Of a stretch of DNA of 64,000 nucleotides, positions 45,463-55,175 are shown piece after piece. Within the stretch, counting starts at the first letter, position 1. Each line of letters begins with the position of its first letter. The stretch is taken from assembly GCF_009738185.1 (NCBI RefSeq), contig NZ_CP046509.1:3723501-3787500 (forward strand), given 5' to 3'. The translations under genes were made by a program, and so were the position numbers. The notes beneath the pieces were generated by a model, which was not told the DNA's origin, searched no databases, and saw only the letters and a list, made by a program, of their open reading frames with translations. This DNA is from Erwinia sorbitola (GTDB lineage: Bacteria; Pseudomonadota; Gammaproteobacteria; Enterobacterales; Enterobacteriaceae).

Positions 45463-47440
45463 ATACCTTACGCAACAGATAGATAAAGTAAGGTGCGCCG
45501 ATAAACGTTGCCAGCAACCCCGCCGGGATCTGATCCGGAAACGACAGCATCCTTCCACACCAGTCCGCCGCCACCATCAGCCCTCCCCCTAACAGCGCCG
45601 CCATCACCTGCTGCGGTAAGGCACGCCGGAAACCAAGCATGCGGGCAATATGCGGAGCCATCAGTCCGACAAAACTTAACGGCCCGATAGTCAGCGTTGC
45701 GGCGGCAGTCAGTACCGCAGCCAGCAGCAGCAGCGTAAGACGCGAAGGCGTTAGCGCCATACCAACCGCACGGGCGGTAGCTCCACCAAGTGGTAAAATC
45801 GTCAGCCAGCGGCGACATAGCGGTACCAGCGCCAGCAGCACCACCATAATAATCAGCGTGCGCTTCGCTTGCAGGACATCAATGTTATAGGTTGATCCGG
45901 AGATCCACGTCAGCAGATTCGCCATGCGCGGATCGCCACTGGCAAGCAGCAGCATCATCAGTGTGGTAAAAGCGGTACTCAGCGCCATCCCGGCCAGCAG
46001 CATCCGCTCTGGCGAGAAGCCACCGCGTCCGGCCGCTATCGAGATAACCAGCAGCGTCAGTGCCGCGCCAATGCTCCCGGCAGGCAGTAACCACCCAAAT
46101 GCATCCCCCGGCACGATAAACAGCATCACCACTACGCCGAACGCCGCACCGGAACTGATGCCCAGCACTTCCGGACTGGCCATCGGGTTACCGGTCAGGC
46201 GCTGCACCACACAGCCCGCCACGCCGAGCATCATGCCGGTTGCCATCGCCGCCACCAGACGCGGCCAGCGCCAGGGAAGCAGCTGCTGCCACAGTTCACC
46301 CGTGGCCCACACCCAGCCGTTGGCATCCCGTCCGAAGCTTAACGCCACCGCCATTAACAGCAGCAGCACTGCGCCGCCGACAAATGCCCACCACAGCACC
46401 CGGTGGCGTTCCATCGGCACATTATCGCCCTGGTTCATCGCTGGCGGTATCGATCCGGTACGCAGGCGCGGCAGCAGCCACAGCAGCAGCGGCGCACCGA
46501 TAACGGCGGTGACCGTCCCCGTGGAAATCTCCCCCATACGGCTGGTCAGCCATAGCACCGACTGATCCGCCAGCCACAGCAGCAGCGCACCGATTAACGG
46601 CGCCAGCAGCAGACGACTGAGTAAGCGACGGAAGCCCAGCATCTTCGCCAGCAGAGGCGAGAACAGCCCGATAAAGCCAATAATACCCACTGCATTAACC
46701 AGCGAGGCGCTGATTAAGATCGCCAGCGCCAGCACGCCAAAACGCGCCAGGGAGATAGCCAGGCCGAGGTTTTTCGCCACGCCGTCATCCAGCCCCATCA
46801 GCGTCATCGGACGCAGCAGCAGCAGCGTCAATGCCAGCCCGCCGAGCAAACGAGGCCAGAGGAACTCAACGTTACTCCAGTCCATCTGATTCAGTGAACC
46901 GGTGCTCCACAGGAACATATTTTGCAGCTGATCATGATTGAAGATGGCAAATATCTGGTTTACCGCACCGCAATACAACGAGACCACCAGCCCTGCGAGG
47001 ATCAGCGTCACTGGTGACATGCGTTTACCCCAGGCAACACCAAAGACGATCAGCCCCACCAGCACGGCCCCCGTCATCGCTGCCAGCTGCTGGGTCACCA
47101 TACCGCCCGGCACACCCCATAGCGTTACCACGGTCAGCCCCAGCTGGGCGCCGCTGGCAACGCCGAGAGTTGCGGGTTCCGCCAGCGGATTGCGCAGCAC
47201 CTGCTGGAACAGCAGACCGACCAGCCCCAGGCCTGCGCCCGCCAGCAGGGAAAGTGTCAGGCGCGGCATCAGGCTGTAATGAAACACCATCTGATCAATG
47301 CGGTTCGTATCCGGCGTCAGCAACGCGGTCAACCACAGCTGATGCGGCAGTCGTTGTTGCAGATTAATTAACGTCAACGCCAGCGCGACGATAAACAGTA
47401 CGCTTAACAGCAGAACAGGCAGGCGATAGTGGCGCATCAT
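45461..47440 (-). CDS. fhuB: FhuB, ferric hydroxamate ABC transporter permease
   Basis: Inner-membrane permease for ferrichrome-type siderophores, made of two fused BtuC-like halves. 659 residues, about 20 membrane segments; each half has the coupling loop (GIIGFIGLFSPLLAKMLGFR in the first, IGPLSFVGLMAPHIARMLGF in the second). It starts by a 4-bp ATGA overlap with the fhuD stop. Confidence 0.96.
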   Translation of the reverse strand: MMRHYRLPVLLLSVLFIVALALTLINLQQRLPHQLWLTALLTPDTNRIDQMVFHYSLMPRLTLSLLAGAGLGLVGLLFQQVLRNPLAEPATLGVASGAQLGLTVVTLWGVPGGMVTQQLAAMTGAVLVGLIVFGVAWGKRMSPVTLILAGLVVSLYCGAVNQIFAIFNHDQLQNMFLWSTGSLNQMDWSNVEFLWPRLLGGLALTLLLLRPMTLMGLDDGVAKNLGLAISLARFGVLALAILISASLVNAVGIIGFIGLFSPLLAKMLGFRRLLSRLLLAPLIGALLLWLADQSVLWLTSRMGEISTGTVTAVIGAPLLLWLLPRLRTGSIPPAMNQGDNVPMERHRVLWWAFVGGAVLLLLMAVALSFGRDANGWVWATGELWQQLLPWRWPRLVAAMATGMMLGVAGCVVQRLTGNPMASPEVLGISSGAAFGVVVMLFIVPGDAFGWLLPAGSIGAALTLLVISIAAGRGGFSPERMLLAGMALSTAFTTLMMLLLASGDPRMANLLTWISGSTYNIDVLQAKRTLIIMVVLLALVPLCRRWLTILPLGGATARAVGMALTPSRLTLLLLAAVLTAAATLTIGPLSFVGLMAPHIARMLGFRRALPQQVMAALLGGGLMVAADWCGRMLSFPDQIPAGLLATFIGAPYFIYLLRKV

Positions 47441-48318
47441 TTCACCTCCAGCGCATGATCAAGGCTGCCGATCAGCTGCATCGCTGAGAGCGTGGCTCCA
47501 TAGAACCAGACGCGCGGCATCTGTTTAAAACGCCCGCTGCGCACAAAGGGCAGCGACTGCCAGAGGGCGGTGGCGGTCACCTGGTCAACAATATTCTGAT
47601 TACCATGTTCAAAGCCGATAGCGTCAACATCCCCCAGCTCTGCCAGACGTTCAATGCCGATCACCACGCTGCCCCAGAAGGTAGTCTCCGCTTTCCAGGC
47701 ATTTTCCAGCCCGACATTGTCCAGCACTTCCTGAAACAGCCCGTTGGCGCTGAAAACAATGACATGACGCGGGTCGAGAATGGACATCAGCAGCAGCGGG
47801 CGCTTAGGCCGATTAGCCAGTTTGGTTTTCAGCCGCTGAAGCTGATTATCCAGATCGGCGAGGTGGGCCACGGCCTGCGGAACGCGATCGATATGCGTTG
47901 CCAGCTTCATCAGCGAGTGACGCGCACTGGTTAACGGTTTACCCGTGCCGCCCTCATTAAAGGTAAAACCCAGGCCTGGCGCAATGCGCATAAAACGTGC
48001 CGGATCCGGGCCATAGCCCTGTGAATAGAGGATCAGGGAAGGTTTCATCTGGGTGATCAGTTCAAGATTGGGTTCGGTGCGTAGCCCGACATCCACCACG
48101 GACTCAGGCAGCTGTGGCTCACCAACCCACTGGCGATAGCCGTAGAGTTCCGCAGCGCCCGCTGGCATCACGCCCAGCGCCATCAGCAGTTCGAGGGGTA
48201 GCCACTCCAGCGCGATAATGCGCTGCTCCGTGGCGGCACGTGCAGCAAAAGGGAACTGGGCCAGCAGCGGGGACAAGGCCAGTGCCGTTAGCAAACGGCG
48301 ACGCATAATATCCGGCAT
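47437..48318 (-). CDS. fhuD: FhuD, periplasmic ferric hydroxamate-binding protein
   Basis: Carries iron-hydroxamates from FhuA/TonB to FhuBC. 293 residues, class III binding protein fold with a single long helix. The twin-arginine-like signal RRRLLTALALSPLL matches E. coli FhuD, which is reported as a Tat substrate. IIALEWLPLELLMALGV, DVGLRTEPNLELITQMKPS and RVWFYGATLSAMQ are family motifs. The ATG at 48318 is chosen; GTG at 48321 is better spaced from AAGGA and cannot be excluded, and longer starts lack a site. Confidence 0.92.
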   Translation of the reverse strand: MPDIMRRRLLTALALSPLLAQFPFAARAATEQRIIALEWLPLELLMALGVMPAGAAELYGYRQWVGEPQLPESVVDVGLRTEPNLELITQMKPSLILYSQGYGPDPARFMRIAPGLGFTFNEGGTGKPLTSARHSLMKLATHIDRVPQAVAHLADLDNQLQRLKTKLANRPKRPLLLMSILDPRHVIVFSANGLFQEVLDNVGLENAWKAETTFWGSVVIGIERLAELGDVDAIGFEHGNQNIVDQVTATALWQSLPFVRSGRFKQMPRVWFYGATLSAMQLIGSLDHALEVK

Positions 48319-48368
48319 CACAACATCAATCCTTAAAGCCCATTCCAACGGCCTTATTGAATAAGCGC

Positions 48369-49163
48369 TTAATAAACAAAGCTCACCGGTGCCCCACCCT
48401 GCGGATGCGGCAAAATACCCATCGGAATGCCATAAATCTGTTCCAGCACTTCTCCGGTCATAATCTCTGCGGGGCCGCCCTGAGCAATCATTTCGCCACT
48501 GCGCAGCGCCACCAGATGGTCGCAGTAGCGCGCGGCCATATTGATATCGTGCAGTACGGCAATCACCGTCAGGCCACGTTCACGACTGAGGCGCTGGATC
48601 AGCGCCAGCACGTCAACCTGATGGGCGATATCCAGCGCAGACGTTGGCTCATCCAGCAGCAGGCAACGGCTGTTTTGCGCCACCAGCATGGCAATCCATG
48701 CGCGCTGACGTTCACCGCCGGACAGACTATCCACCAGGCGATGTGCAAAAGGTTTTAGTCCGACAAGTGCAATCGCTTCATCAACACGTTCCCGATCTTC
48801 CACCCCATAGCGCCCCAGCGCACCGTGCCACGGATAGCGACCAATGGCGACCAGCTCACGTACCGTCATCCCTTCTGCCGCCGGCAGCTGCTGCGGAAGA
48901 TAGGCGACTTCACGGGCAAAAGCTTTGCTCTGCCAGCTGGCAACGGGCTGCTGATTAAGCAACACCTGTCCGGATGATGCCGCGTGATGGCGGCCAAGCA
49001 TTTTCAGCAGCGTCGATTTCCCGGAGCCATTGTGGCCTATCAGGCCACAGACTTTTCCGGCAGGAAAGGCCAGCGACAACGGCTGTAACAGTGTCCGGCC
49101 CGGAACGCTAAAACTGACACGATCCAGGGTGAAGGTCGTTTCTGAGGTGTGCTGTTGTTGCAT
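48369..49163 (-). CDS. fhuC: FhuC, ferric hydroxamate ABC transporter ATPase
   Basis: Energises FhuB. 264 residues: Walker A GLIGHNGSGKSTLLKMLGRH, Q-loop AYLPQQLPAAEGMTVREL, ABC signature SLSGGERQRAWIAM, Walker B CLLLDEPTSALD and switch His in AVLHDINMAAR. ATG at 49163 gives the E. coli-like length and N terminus; the open frame extends 16 residues upstream. Between fhuA (48-bp gap) and fhuD. Confidence 0.95.
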   Translation of the reverse strand: MQQQHTSETTFTLDRVSFSVPGRTLLQPLSLAFPAGKVCGLIGHNGSGKSTLLKMLGRHHAASSGQVLLNQQPVASWQSKAFAREVAYLPQQLPAAEGMTVRELVAIGRYPWHGALGRYGVEDRERVDEAIALVGLKPFAHRLVDSLSGGERQRAWIAMLVAQNSRCLLLDEPTSALDIAHQVDVLALIQRLSRERGLTVIAVLHDINMAARYCDHLVALRSGEMIAQGGPAEIMTGEVLEQIYGIPMGILPHPQGGAPVSFVY

Positions 49164-49211
49164 GGTGATCTTCTGATTGGCGGGCGCAGCGAACCGCGCC
49201 CGGTGAGACAT

Positions 49212-51422
49212 TTAGAAACGGAAGGTGGCAGTACCAACAATCTGACGTTCCGCGCCCCAGTAGCAGGCGTGTTCACGATAACAGCTGGCAACATACTCGC
49301 GGTCAAACAGGTTATTAACGTTTACGCCAATAGAAGAACCTGGCAGGCCAAAGCGTGCCAGATCGTATTTAATTACCGCATCAACCAGCGTGTAGCCTGC
49401 CACATCAAAGTTCTGATCCTGTTTGTCGCCATTACTTTCCTGATGACGATAGAGACCTTTGCTTTCGCCGACATAACGCAGACCGGTGCCCAGCGTCAGA
49501 CCAGAGACAGGGCCGTCATTGAAGGTGTAGTCACCCCAAAGTGACGCCATGTGCTTAGGCACCTGCACTGGTGTTTTGCCCCGCAGATAGTTGTCTTCGG
49601 TGTATTCAGCATCGGTGTAGCTGTAAGAGGCAGTGATATTAATATTGGCATTTACAGCAGCTTTTGCCTCAAATTCAAAACCACGCGAACGGATTTCGCC
49701 ACCCTGTACGCTGAACAATGGCGCTGTCGGATCGCCCATCAGGTTGTTATTTTTGGTCAGCTGATAAACCGCACCAGTCAGCACAATCGGGCGGTCTTTC
49801 GGCACATATTTCACCCCCGCTTCATACTGTTTTGCACGGGAAGGGGTGAAGGTTTCACCGCCAATGGTGGTGCCGGTATTAGGAATAAAGGATTCGCTAT
49901 AGCTGAAGTAAGGTGCAATACCATTATCAAAGACATAGTTAACACCGCCGCGCCAGGTGAACGCCTGATCGTGGGTTTTATTCTCGCTTCCGTTACGATC
50001 AAAGGCAGACATGGTGAGATAGTCATAACGACCGCCCAGCGTCAGTACCCAGCGATCCCACTCCATCTGATCCTGAGCATACAGGCCAGTCTGTACCTGC
50101 TTATTAAGATACTGATAAGGGTTGTAAAGTGCGGTTGGCTGATCGTTGCCATACTGTGGATTTAGCGCATCCAGCGGTGCGGCGGCTCCAAAGATTGCAT
50201 CAATATCATTTCTAGAACGCTGATAATCCACGCCCATCAACAGCGTATGATCCAGCTCTCCGGTAGCAAATTTAGCCTGAGCCTGGGTATCTACCGCGAA
50301 CTGATTCAGTTTTTCCTCAGAATGAGCATAACCGCGGTCAATGGTATTATTTTCCGTATTCAGGCCGTTACCATAAATACTCAGATAGTTGGTGCGCATC
50401 TGGGCGTAACGTAAATTCTGACGTACGGTCCAGGTATCATTGAAGGCATGGTCGAAGCTATAACCAACCATTTTCGTATTACGCGAGATCTTATTGCTGT
50501 TTTCGCCTTCATCAAAGTCACTCGGCAACTTATGCTGATTGCCGTTAGCATCGGTAATCGGTACGACCGTTCCCTCACGCGGCAGCCAGCCGTAATAGCC
50601 CGTTTCCGGTTCATTCTGGAAGTAGCTCAGGAAGGTGAAATTAGTATTCTCATCTGGCTGCCAGCTAAAGGAAGGCGCAATCGTATAGCGCTTCTCTTTA
50701 TTCATCTCCTGCTGGGCATCTGCACTGCGTGCCAGACCAGTCAGGCGGTAAGAAAACTCTCCGCTATCATCCAGAGCATCGCTGAAGTCAAATCCTGTGG
50801 AAAACAGGTTATCGGTACCCATCTGGAACTGCACTTCACGCAGGGGTTCAGTGGTTGGTCTCTTGCTTACCATCGCCACAATTCCACCGGGATTACTCTT
50901 GCCATAAAGGACTGAAGTCGGCCCCCGCATCAGCTCTACACGCTCAAGGAAATAGGGATCGACGGCAAACTCAGAGTAGTTATCACCCTGTAACTTCAAT
51001 CCATTGAGATACTGATTGGTATTTGTTTCGCTAAAACCACGAATGGATAAGGCATCAATAACGTTGGAAGCACCGCGGTTACCTACCATCACTCCCGTGG
51101 TATAGCCCAGTGCTTCTTTCACTGATAACGGCTGATGCGTCTGCATTTCCTGGCTGGTCACAACTGATACAGACTGCGGGTTTTTCTCAATTGGCGTGTC
51201 GGTTTTCGTGCCGGTGGCGCTGTGTTTTGCTGCAATAGTCGGGGCCGGCCCCCAGGCGCTTTCCTGTGGCTCACCGCCCGCATTAGCAGTGACATTAATC
51301 GTCTGCTCTGCGGCAGCACAGGCTGCTCCGCTGGTGAGGGACAAGGCAACAAAAGCTGCCAGTTGACATTTTGCTGTCTTCAGATGGGGAAACCTGGTGA
51401 GTAAATCGTGCGCGCGAGCCAT
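49212..51422 (-). CDS. fhuA: FhuA, TonB-dependent ferrichrome receptor
   Basis: 22-strand outer-membrane barrel with an N-terminal plug. 736 residues: signal peptide to about residue 36, TonB box QTINVTANA, plug motifs (PQSVSVVTSQEM, IRGFSETNT, RGPTSVLYGKSNPGG), and a C terminus NVNNLFDREYVASCY ... IVGTATFRF with a conserved Cys pair. The main surface loop (loop 4 region, around YLSIYGNG to EEKLNQ) is short and lacks the two cysteines of the E. coli T5-binding loop. First gene of the fhuACDB operon, behind a Fur-box-like site. Confidence 0.95.
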   Translation of the reverse strand: MARAHDLLTRFPHLKTAKCQLAAFVALSLTSGAACAAAEQTINVTANAGGEPQESAWGPAPTIAAKHSATGTKTDTPIEKNPQSVSVVTSQEMQTHQPLSVKEALGYTTGVMVGNRGASNVIDALSIRGFSETNTNQYLNGLKLQGDNYSEFAVDPYFLERVELMRGPTSVLYGKSNPGGIVAMVSKRPTTEPLREVQFQMGTDNLFSTGFDFSDALDDSGEFSYRLTGLARSADAQQEMNKEKRYTIAPSFSWQPDENTNFTFLSYFQNEPETGYYGWLPREGTVVPITDANGNQHKLPSDFDEGENSNKISRNTKMVGYSFDHAFNDTWTVRQNLRYAQMRTNYLSIYGNGLNTENNTIDRGYAHSEEKLNQFAVDTQAQAKFATGELDHTLLMGVDYQRSRNDIDAIFGAAAPLDALNPQYGNDQPTALYNPYQYLNKQVQTGLYAQDQMEWDRWVLTLGGRYDYLTMSAFDRNGSENKTHDQAFTWRGGVNYVFDNGIAPYFSYSESFIPNTGTTIGGETFTPSRAKQYEAGVKYVPKDRPIVLTGAVYQLTKNNNLMGDPTAPLFSVQGGEIRSRGFEFEAKAAVNANINITASYSYTDAEYTEDNYLRGKTPVQVPKHMASLWGDYTFNDGPVSGLTLGTGLRYVGESKGLYRHQESNGDKQDQNFDVAGYTLVDAVIKYDLARFGLPGSSIGVNVNNLFDREYVASCYREHACYWGAERQIVGTATFRF

Positions 51423-51465
51423 TGAGCTTTTCTCTAAACAAGGATTGTTGAATGTGAAACGAAAC

Positions 51466-51484
51466 GATAATTATTATTATATCG
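51466..51484. promoter_or_regulatory. Fur-box-like site upstream of fhuA
   Basis: GATAATTATTATTATATCG, 44 bases before the fhuA ATG, matches 12 of 19 positions of the Fur consensus with GATAAT intact at one end. Position and operon content support iron repression. Confidence 0.6.
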
Positions 51485-51595
51485 CTTGGATAATATGCGA
51501 AACAAAGTAAGTTCTGCAAGAAAAAATCCCCGCATTATCTGCCACACAAGCGGCATGGAGATTGAGGCGGGGAGGAATTATTGGCGTTTTTTGAC

Positions 51596-51619
51596 AACCG
51601 GGAAAAGCATTTCCCGGTT
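51596..51619 (-). terminator. hairpin after the acid phosphatase gene
   Basis: AACCGGGAAA (51596-51605) and TTTCCCGGTT (51610-51619) make a perfect 10-bp stem with a four-base loop, 35 bases past the phosphatase stop. No T-tract follows on the minus strand, so termination efficiency is doubtful. Confidence 0.5.
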
Positions 51620-51653
51620 AATTACGAGGGTGTTTGTGACAGATCAAAAAAAG

Positions 51654-52388
51654 CTATCGATTAAGCTCCTGTTTTACCTGTTCTAATACCAGCCTGAACT
51701 GCGAAATACTTTGCAGATGCGCAAATTCAACGGCACCGACATAGCGACCGGCATCGACATCACTCTGCCAGTGAGCACCACAAACCACCCTGCTCTGACC
51801 AAACTCCCAGCCACGCTTCGCCAACTCCCTGGCTTTATCTGGTTTAGCTTCTGCCAGCATCAGGGCAAACGCCGTACCAAAAGTGGTATGCCCGGAGGGA
51901 TAAGAGCCATCTTTACGCATTCCGGCCTCCTGAGAAGATGACTCACAGCTATGATGGCCATAAACGACGAAAGGACGCGTGCGCATATAGTATTTTTTTG
52001 CTGCTGCCGGAGCATATCTGGTCACAATTAACATGTTCCGCAACATATACCAGGTTGCCGGCGTGGTGCTTTCACTGATGGTTACCCCGAGAATCGGCGA
52101 GAAGATTTTAGCTATATTTGCCGGACTCAGATTGGCATCGCCCGTGGCCTGGTGCCAGCGCGGCGATCCTTTCAGGGCATAGCCGTTAAGATAGGCGCCT
52201 TTATCATTAGTAAAACCGGGGCTTTGCTCTGTTGGCGGCGGCGGCAGATAATCGAGGCTGTTCACCGCCTGCTGTTCAGTGTGAAAAGGTACCATGGGGG
52301 TTGTGGGGGTGATTGCTGCGTAAGTGGATGGGAGCGTAATCAGAGCGCTGCCGATTATCAGGCCTAAAATACGAGATGATGTTTTCAT
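51654..52388 (-). CDS. class A non-specific acid phosphatase (PhoC/PhoN type)
   Basis: A secreted PAP2-superfamily phosphatase that removes phosphate from many organic monoesters at acid pH. 244 residues: signal peptide to about residue 24, then the three active-site motifs: K131-x6-RP (K...YMRTRPF), PSGHT (164-168) and SR199-x5-H206-x3-D210 (GQSRVVCGAHWQSD). Length and a Cys pair fit class A (PhoC, PhoN). It stands between fhuA and mrcB, which are neighbours in E. coli, so it is an insertion into a conserved block. It may supply inorganic phosphate; phosphotransfer activity is known for the family. Upstream 52389-52577 is AT-rich with no recognisable site. Confidence 0.92.
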   Translation of the reverse strand: MKTSSRILGLIIGSALITLPSTYAAITPTTPMVPFHTEQQAVNSLDYLPPPPTEQSPGFTNDKGAYLNGYALKGSPRWHQATGDANLSPANIAKIFSPILGVTISESTTPATWYMLRNMLIVTRYAPAAAKKYYMRTRPFVVYGHHSCESSSQEAGMRKDGSYPSGHTTFGTAFALMLAEAKPDKARELAKRGWEFGQSRVVCGAHWQSDVDAGRYVGAVEFAHLQSISQFRLVLEQVKQELNR

Positions 52389-52577
52389 TTAAATTCCCTT
52401 TTAATAGTAAGATCCACAGTCATATTTACTTCAAGGGGTAACTAAAAAATGAGAGCCTCACCTCATTAATTGATAGATTAATTTCAACGGTCTCCTTTAA
52501 GCACCGTAAATCAAAAAACATAATTTAATCAATAGTTTGAATTTATCACAATTAGAAACACCCCTGAATATCAGGTA

Positions 52578-52606
52578 TAAAAAAAGCCGGTTTCCCGGCT
52601 TTTTTA
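52578..52606 (-). terminator. intrinsic terminator after mrcB
   Basis: AAAAAGCCGG and CCGGCTTTTT form a stem with loop TTTC; Ts follow on the minus strand. It lies 29 bases after the mrcB stop. Confidence 0.85.
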
Positions 52607-52634
52607 TTTGGCTTATTGTTTGGCTTAGATAAGG

Positions 52635-55175
52635 TTATTTGCCGAACATATCCTTGATCCAACCTGCCACGCCATCGCTATCTTTCTGCTCATTTTGCGG
52701 TTGTTGCTGCTGCTGCTGCTGTTGAGCAGGCTGCTGATTCTGCTGCTGCAACATCTGCTGCTGCTGCTGAACCTGCTGCTGCTGTTGCTGGCACAGGGCT
52801 CCAGCATCGGTTGTCCAGACTGGCAGACGACGCCAGCTGCTGCTGGCACTGTCGCAGACGAAATTACCGGCAGAATCCACGTTCATCGGGGCAATATCTT
52901 CCGGTGGCGTGAGGGTTAACGGCATCGGAGCCTGATTTTCCAGGTAACGACGATAGAGCTGCATCGCACCGCTGGCACCATATAGCTTGGTTGGCTGGTT
53001 GTTATCGCGACCAATCCAGGTAATCGCCACTTCCTTGCCATCAATACCGGCAAACCAGCTATCGACCAGATTGTTGGTAGTACCGGTTTTACCCGCCAGC
53101 GTGGCTTTCGGGAACTTCGCGCCTAAGGCACGAGCCGTACCGTGATCGGCCACCTGCTGCATGGTATACAGCGTCAGATAGGCCGCCTGGGCAGGAACGG
53201 CGCGCTCGGCCTGCGGGAAGCTCTGATACAGTACGGTGCCATCTTCAGCAATGACCGAGCGCAAGGCCGAAAGCGGTGCCCGGCTACCGCCGCTGGCAAT
53301 GGTCTGGAAGGCCTGCGCCACTTCAACCGGCGTCAGGTTTAGCGCACCCAGCAGCATGGCCGGTACAGGATGAAGCTGATCCTGCGGCACACCCAGTTTA
53401 GTCCAGGTATCCACCACCTGCGGCAGACCCAGCGTCATCCCCAGGTTGACCGTTGGTACGTTCATCGAATTGGTCAGCGCATCCACCAGCATCACCTGCC
53501 CGCTGAAACGATGATCGTCATTCTGCGGCTTCCATACTTGCCCGTTCGGCTGTTTTAGCGCAATCGGGTTATCTGCAATCCAGGTATTCAGACGATAGGT
53601 ATCAGGCTGGCTCAGAGCCGTCAGATAGGTAGCAGGTTTAGCCAGTGAACCAATGGAGCGGCGCGCCTGCAAGGCACGGTTATAGCCCGCAAACTGCGGA
53701 TCGGCACCGCCCACCATGGCACGAACTTCACCGCTGAAGCGGTCAACCACCACCATCGCGGTTTCCAGATCGTTCACACCACGCTGTTTACGCAGCGCCG
53801 GGATCCCCTCTTCCACCGACTTCTCGGCAGCACCCTGTGAAACTGAATCCAGCGTGGTGAAAATTTTCACCCCGGAGAGATCTTTCACTTTATCGCCAAG
53901 TTTGCTCTGTAACTCGTTGCGCACCATCTGCATAAACGCTGGCTGCGGGGTGATCACACCGCCTTTCGGCTGAACGCCCAGCGGACGCGCACTCAGCATG
54001 TCGTACAGCTCCTGGTCGATCACCTTCTGCTGCTGCAACAGACGCAGTACCAGATTACGACGCTCCAGCGACAGTTTAGGGTTACGCCATGGGTTATATA
54101 GCGACGCACCTTTCACCATACCAACCAGCAGCGCCTGCTGATCCAGACTCAGCTCATCAACCGGGCGGCCAAAGTAATACAGACTGGCCAGCGGGAAACC
54201 ACGGATCTGATCGTTACCGGCCTGACCGAGGTACACCTCATTCAGGTACAGCTCAAGAATGCGATCTTTGCTGTAGCGCGCATCCATAATCAGCGCCATA
54301 TAGGCTTCGTTGGCTTTACGCCACAGCGAGCGCTCGTTGGTCAGGAACAGGTTCTTCACCAGCTGCTGGGTCAGCGTACTGCCGCCCTGCACTGCACGGC
54401 CAGCGGTGATGTTGGCGAGGAAAGCACGGCCAATGGAATAGAAACTGATGCCATCATGCTGGTAGAAATGACGGTCTTCGGTGGCAACCAGCGTATCCAC
54501 CAGCAGATCCGGGAATCCGGCGCGAGGCACAAACAGACGCTGCTCACCGTTTGGCGACTGCAACATGGTGATCAGGCGCGGATCGAGACGGAAGAAGCCA
54601 AAGCTGCGGCCGTTGTCGAGGTTCTTGATATCACTCAGCTGATCGCCGCTGAAGGTCAGGCGTGCGCGGATCTGCCCCTCTTTACTGTCGGGGAAATCAA
54701 ACGGACGACGGATCATCTCAATGCTGTTGGCCTGCACGGTAAATTCGCCTGGACGGGTCATGCGCGTCACTTCGCGGTACTGTGTGCCTTCCAGCAGCGT
54801 GATCATCTCTTTTTTGTTGTACGACATGCCTGGCTCAAGGTTGACCATTCGGCCATACACCGTGGCCGGGAGCTGCCAGACTTTGCCGTCAATACGGCTG
54901 CGGATCTGCGAATCAAGATAGAAACCATAAATGGCCATCACCACCGCGAAGATCAGAAATAGCTTAAACAGTAAGCCAATCCAGCCTCTTTTCTTACGCG
55001 TACCGCGTCCTTTTCCTTTACGTGGCATCGGGGTTACCTCTTCTTCATCCTGATCATCATCCTGATCGTCATAGTCATCATATTCTTCTTCCCTGCGGCG
55101 ACTACGCCCCGCTTTATTACGCGGAGGCTGAGGCTGTTTTCCTTTGCGCCCGATAGGTTCGCGATCGTCAGACAT
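52635..55175 (-). CDS. mrcB: MrcB (PBP1b), bifunctional glycosyltransferase/transpeptidase
   Basis: Polymerises and crosslinks peptidoglycan with LpoB. 846 residues: a charged cytoplasmic N terminus, one membrane helix (WIGLLFKLFLIFAVVMAIYG), UB2H domain, GT51 domain with VATEDRHFYQHDGIS and GGSTLTQQLVKNLFL, and a transpeptidase domain with the catalytic Ser in RRSIGSLAKPATYL, SMN and KTGTTN. The C terminus is very glutamine-rich (about 25 Gln in 35 residues) before the conserved KDSDGVAGWIKDMFG; E. coli is Q-rich there too, but less so. In E. coli hrpB is adjacent; here a 7-kb accessory block intervenes. Confidence 0.96.
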   Translation of the reverse strand: MSDDREPIGRKGKQPQPPRNKAGRSRRREEEYDDYDDQDDDQDEEEVTPMPRKGKGRGTRKKRGWIGLLFKLFLIFAVVMAIYGFYLDSQIRSRIDGKVWQLPATVYGRMVNLEPGMSYNKKEMITLLEGTQYREVTRMTRPGEFTVQANSIEMIRRPFDFPDSKEGQIRARLTFSGDQLSDIKNLDNGRSFGFFRLDPRLITMLQSPNGEQRLFVPRAGFPDLLVDTLVATEDRHFYQHDGISFYSIGRAFLANITAGRAVQGGSTLTQQLVKNLFLTNERSLWRKANEAYMALIMDARYSKDRILELYLNEVYLGQAGNDQIRGFPLASLYYFGRPVDELSLDQQALLVGMVKGASLYNPWRNPKLSLERRNLVLRLLQQQKVIDQELYDMLSARPLGVQPKGGVITPQPAFMQMVRNELQSKLGDKVKDLSGVKIFTTLDSVSQGAAEKSVEEGIPALRKQRGVNDLETAMVVVDRFSGEVRAMVGGADPQFAGYNRALQARRSIGSLAKPATYLTALSQPDTYRLNTWIADNPIALKQPNGQVWKPQNDDHRFSGQVMLVDALTNSMNVPTVNLGMTLGLPQVVDTWTKLGVPQDQLHPVPAMLLGALNLTPVEVAQAFQTIASGGSRAPLSALRSVIAEDGTVLYQSFPQAERAVPAQAAYLTLYTMQQVADHGTARALGAKFPKATLAGKTGTTNNLVDSWFAGIDGKEVAITWIGRDNNQPTKLYGASGAMQLYRRYLENQAPMPLTLTPPEDIAPMNVDSAGNFVCDSASSSWRRLPVWTTDAGALCQQQQQQVQQQQQMLQQQNQQPAQQQQQQQQPQNEQKDSDGVAGWIKDMFGK

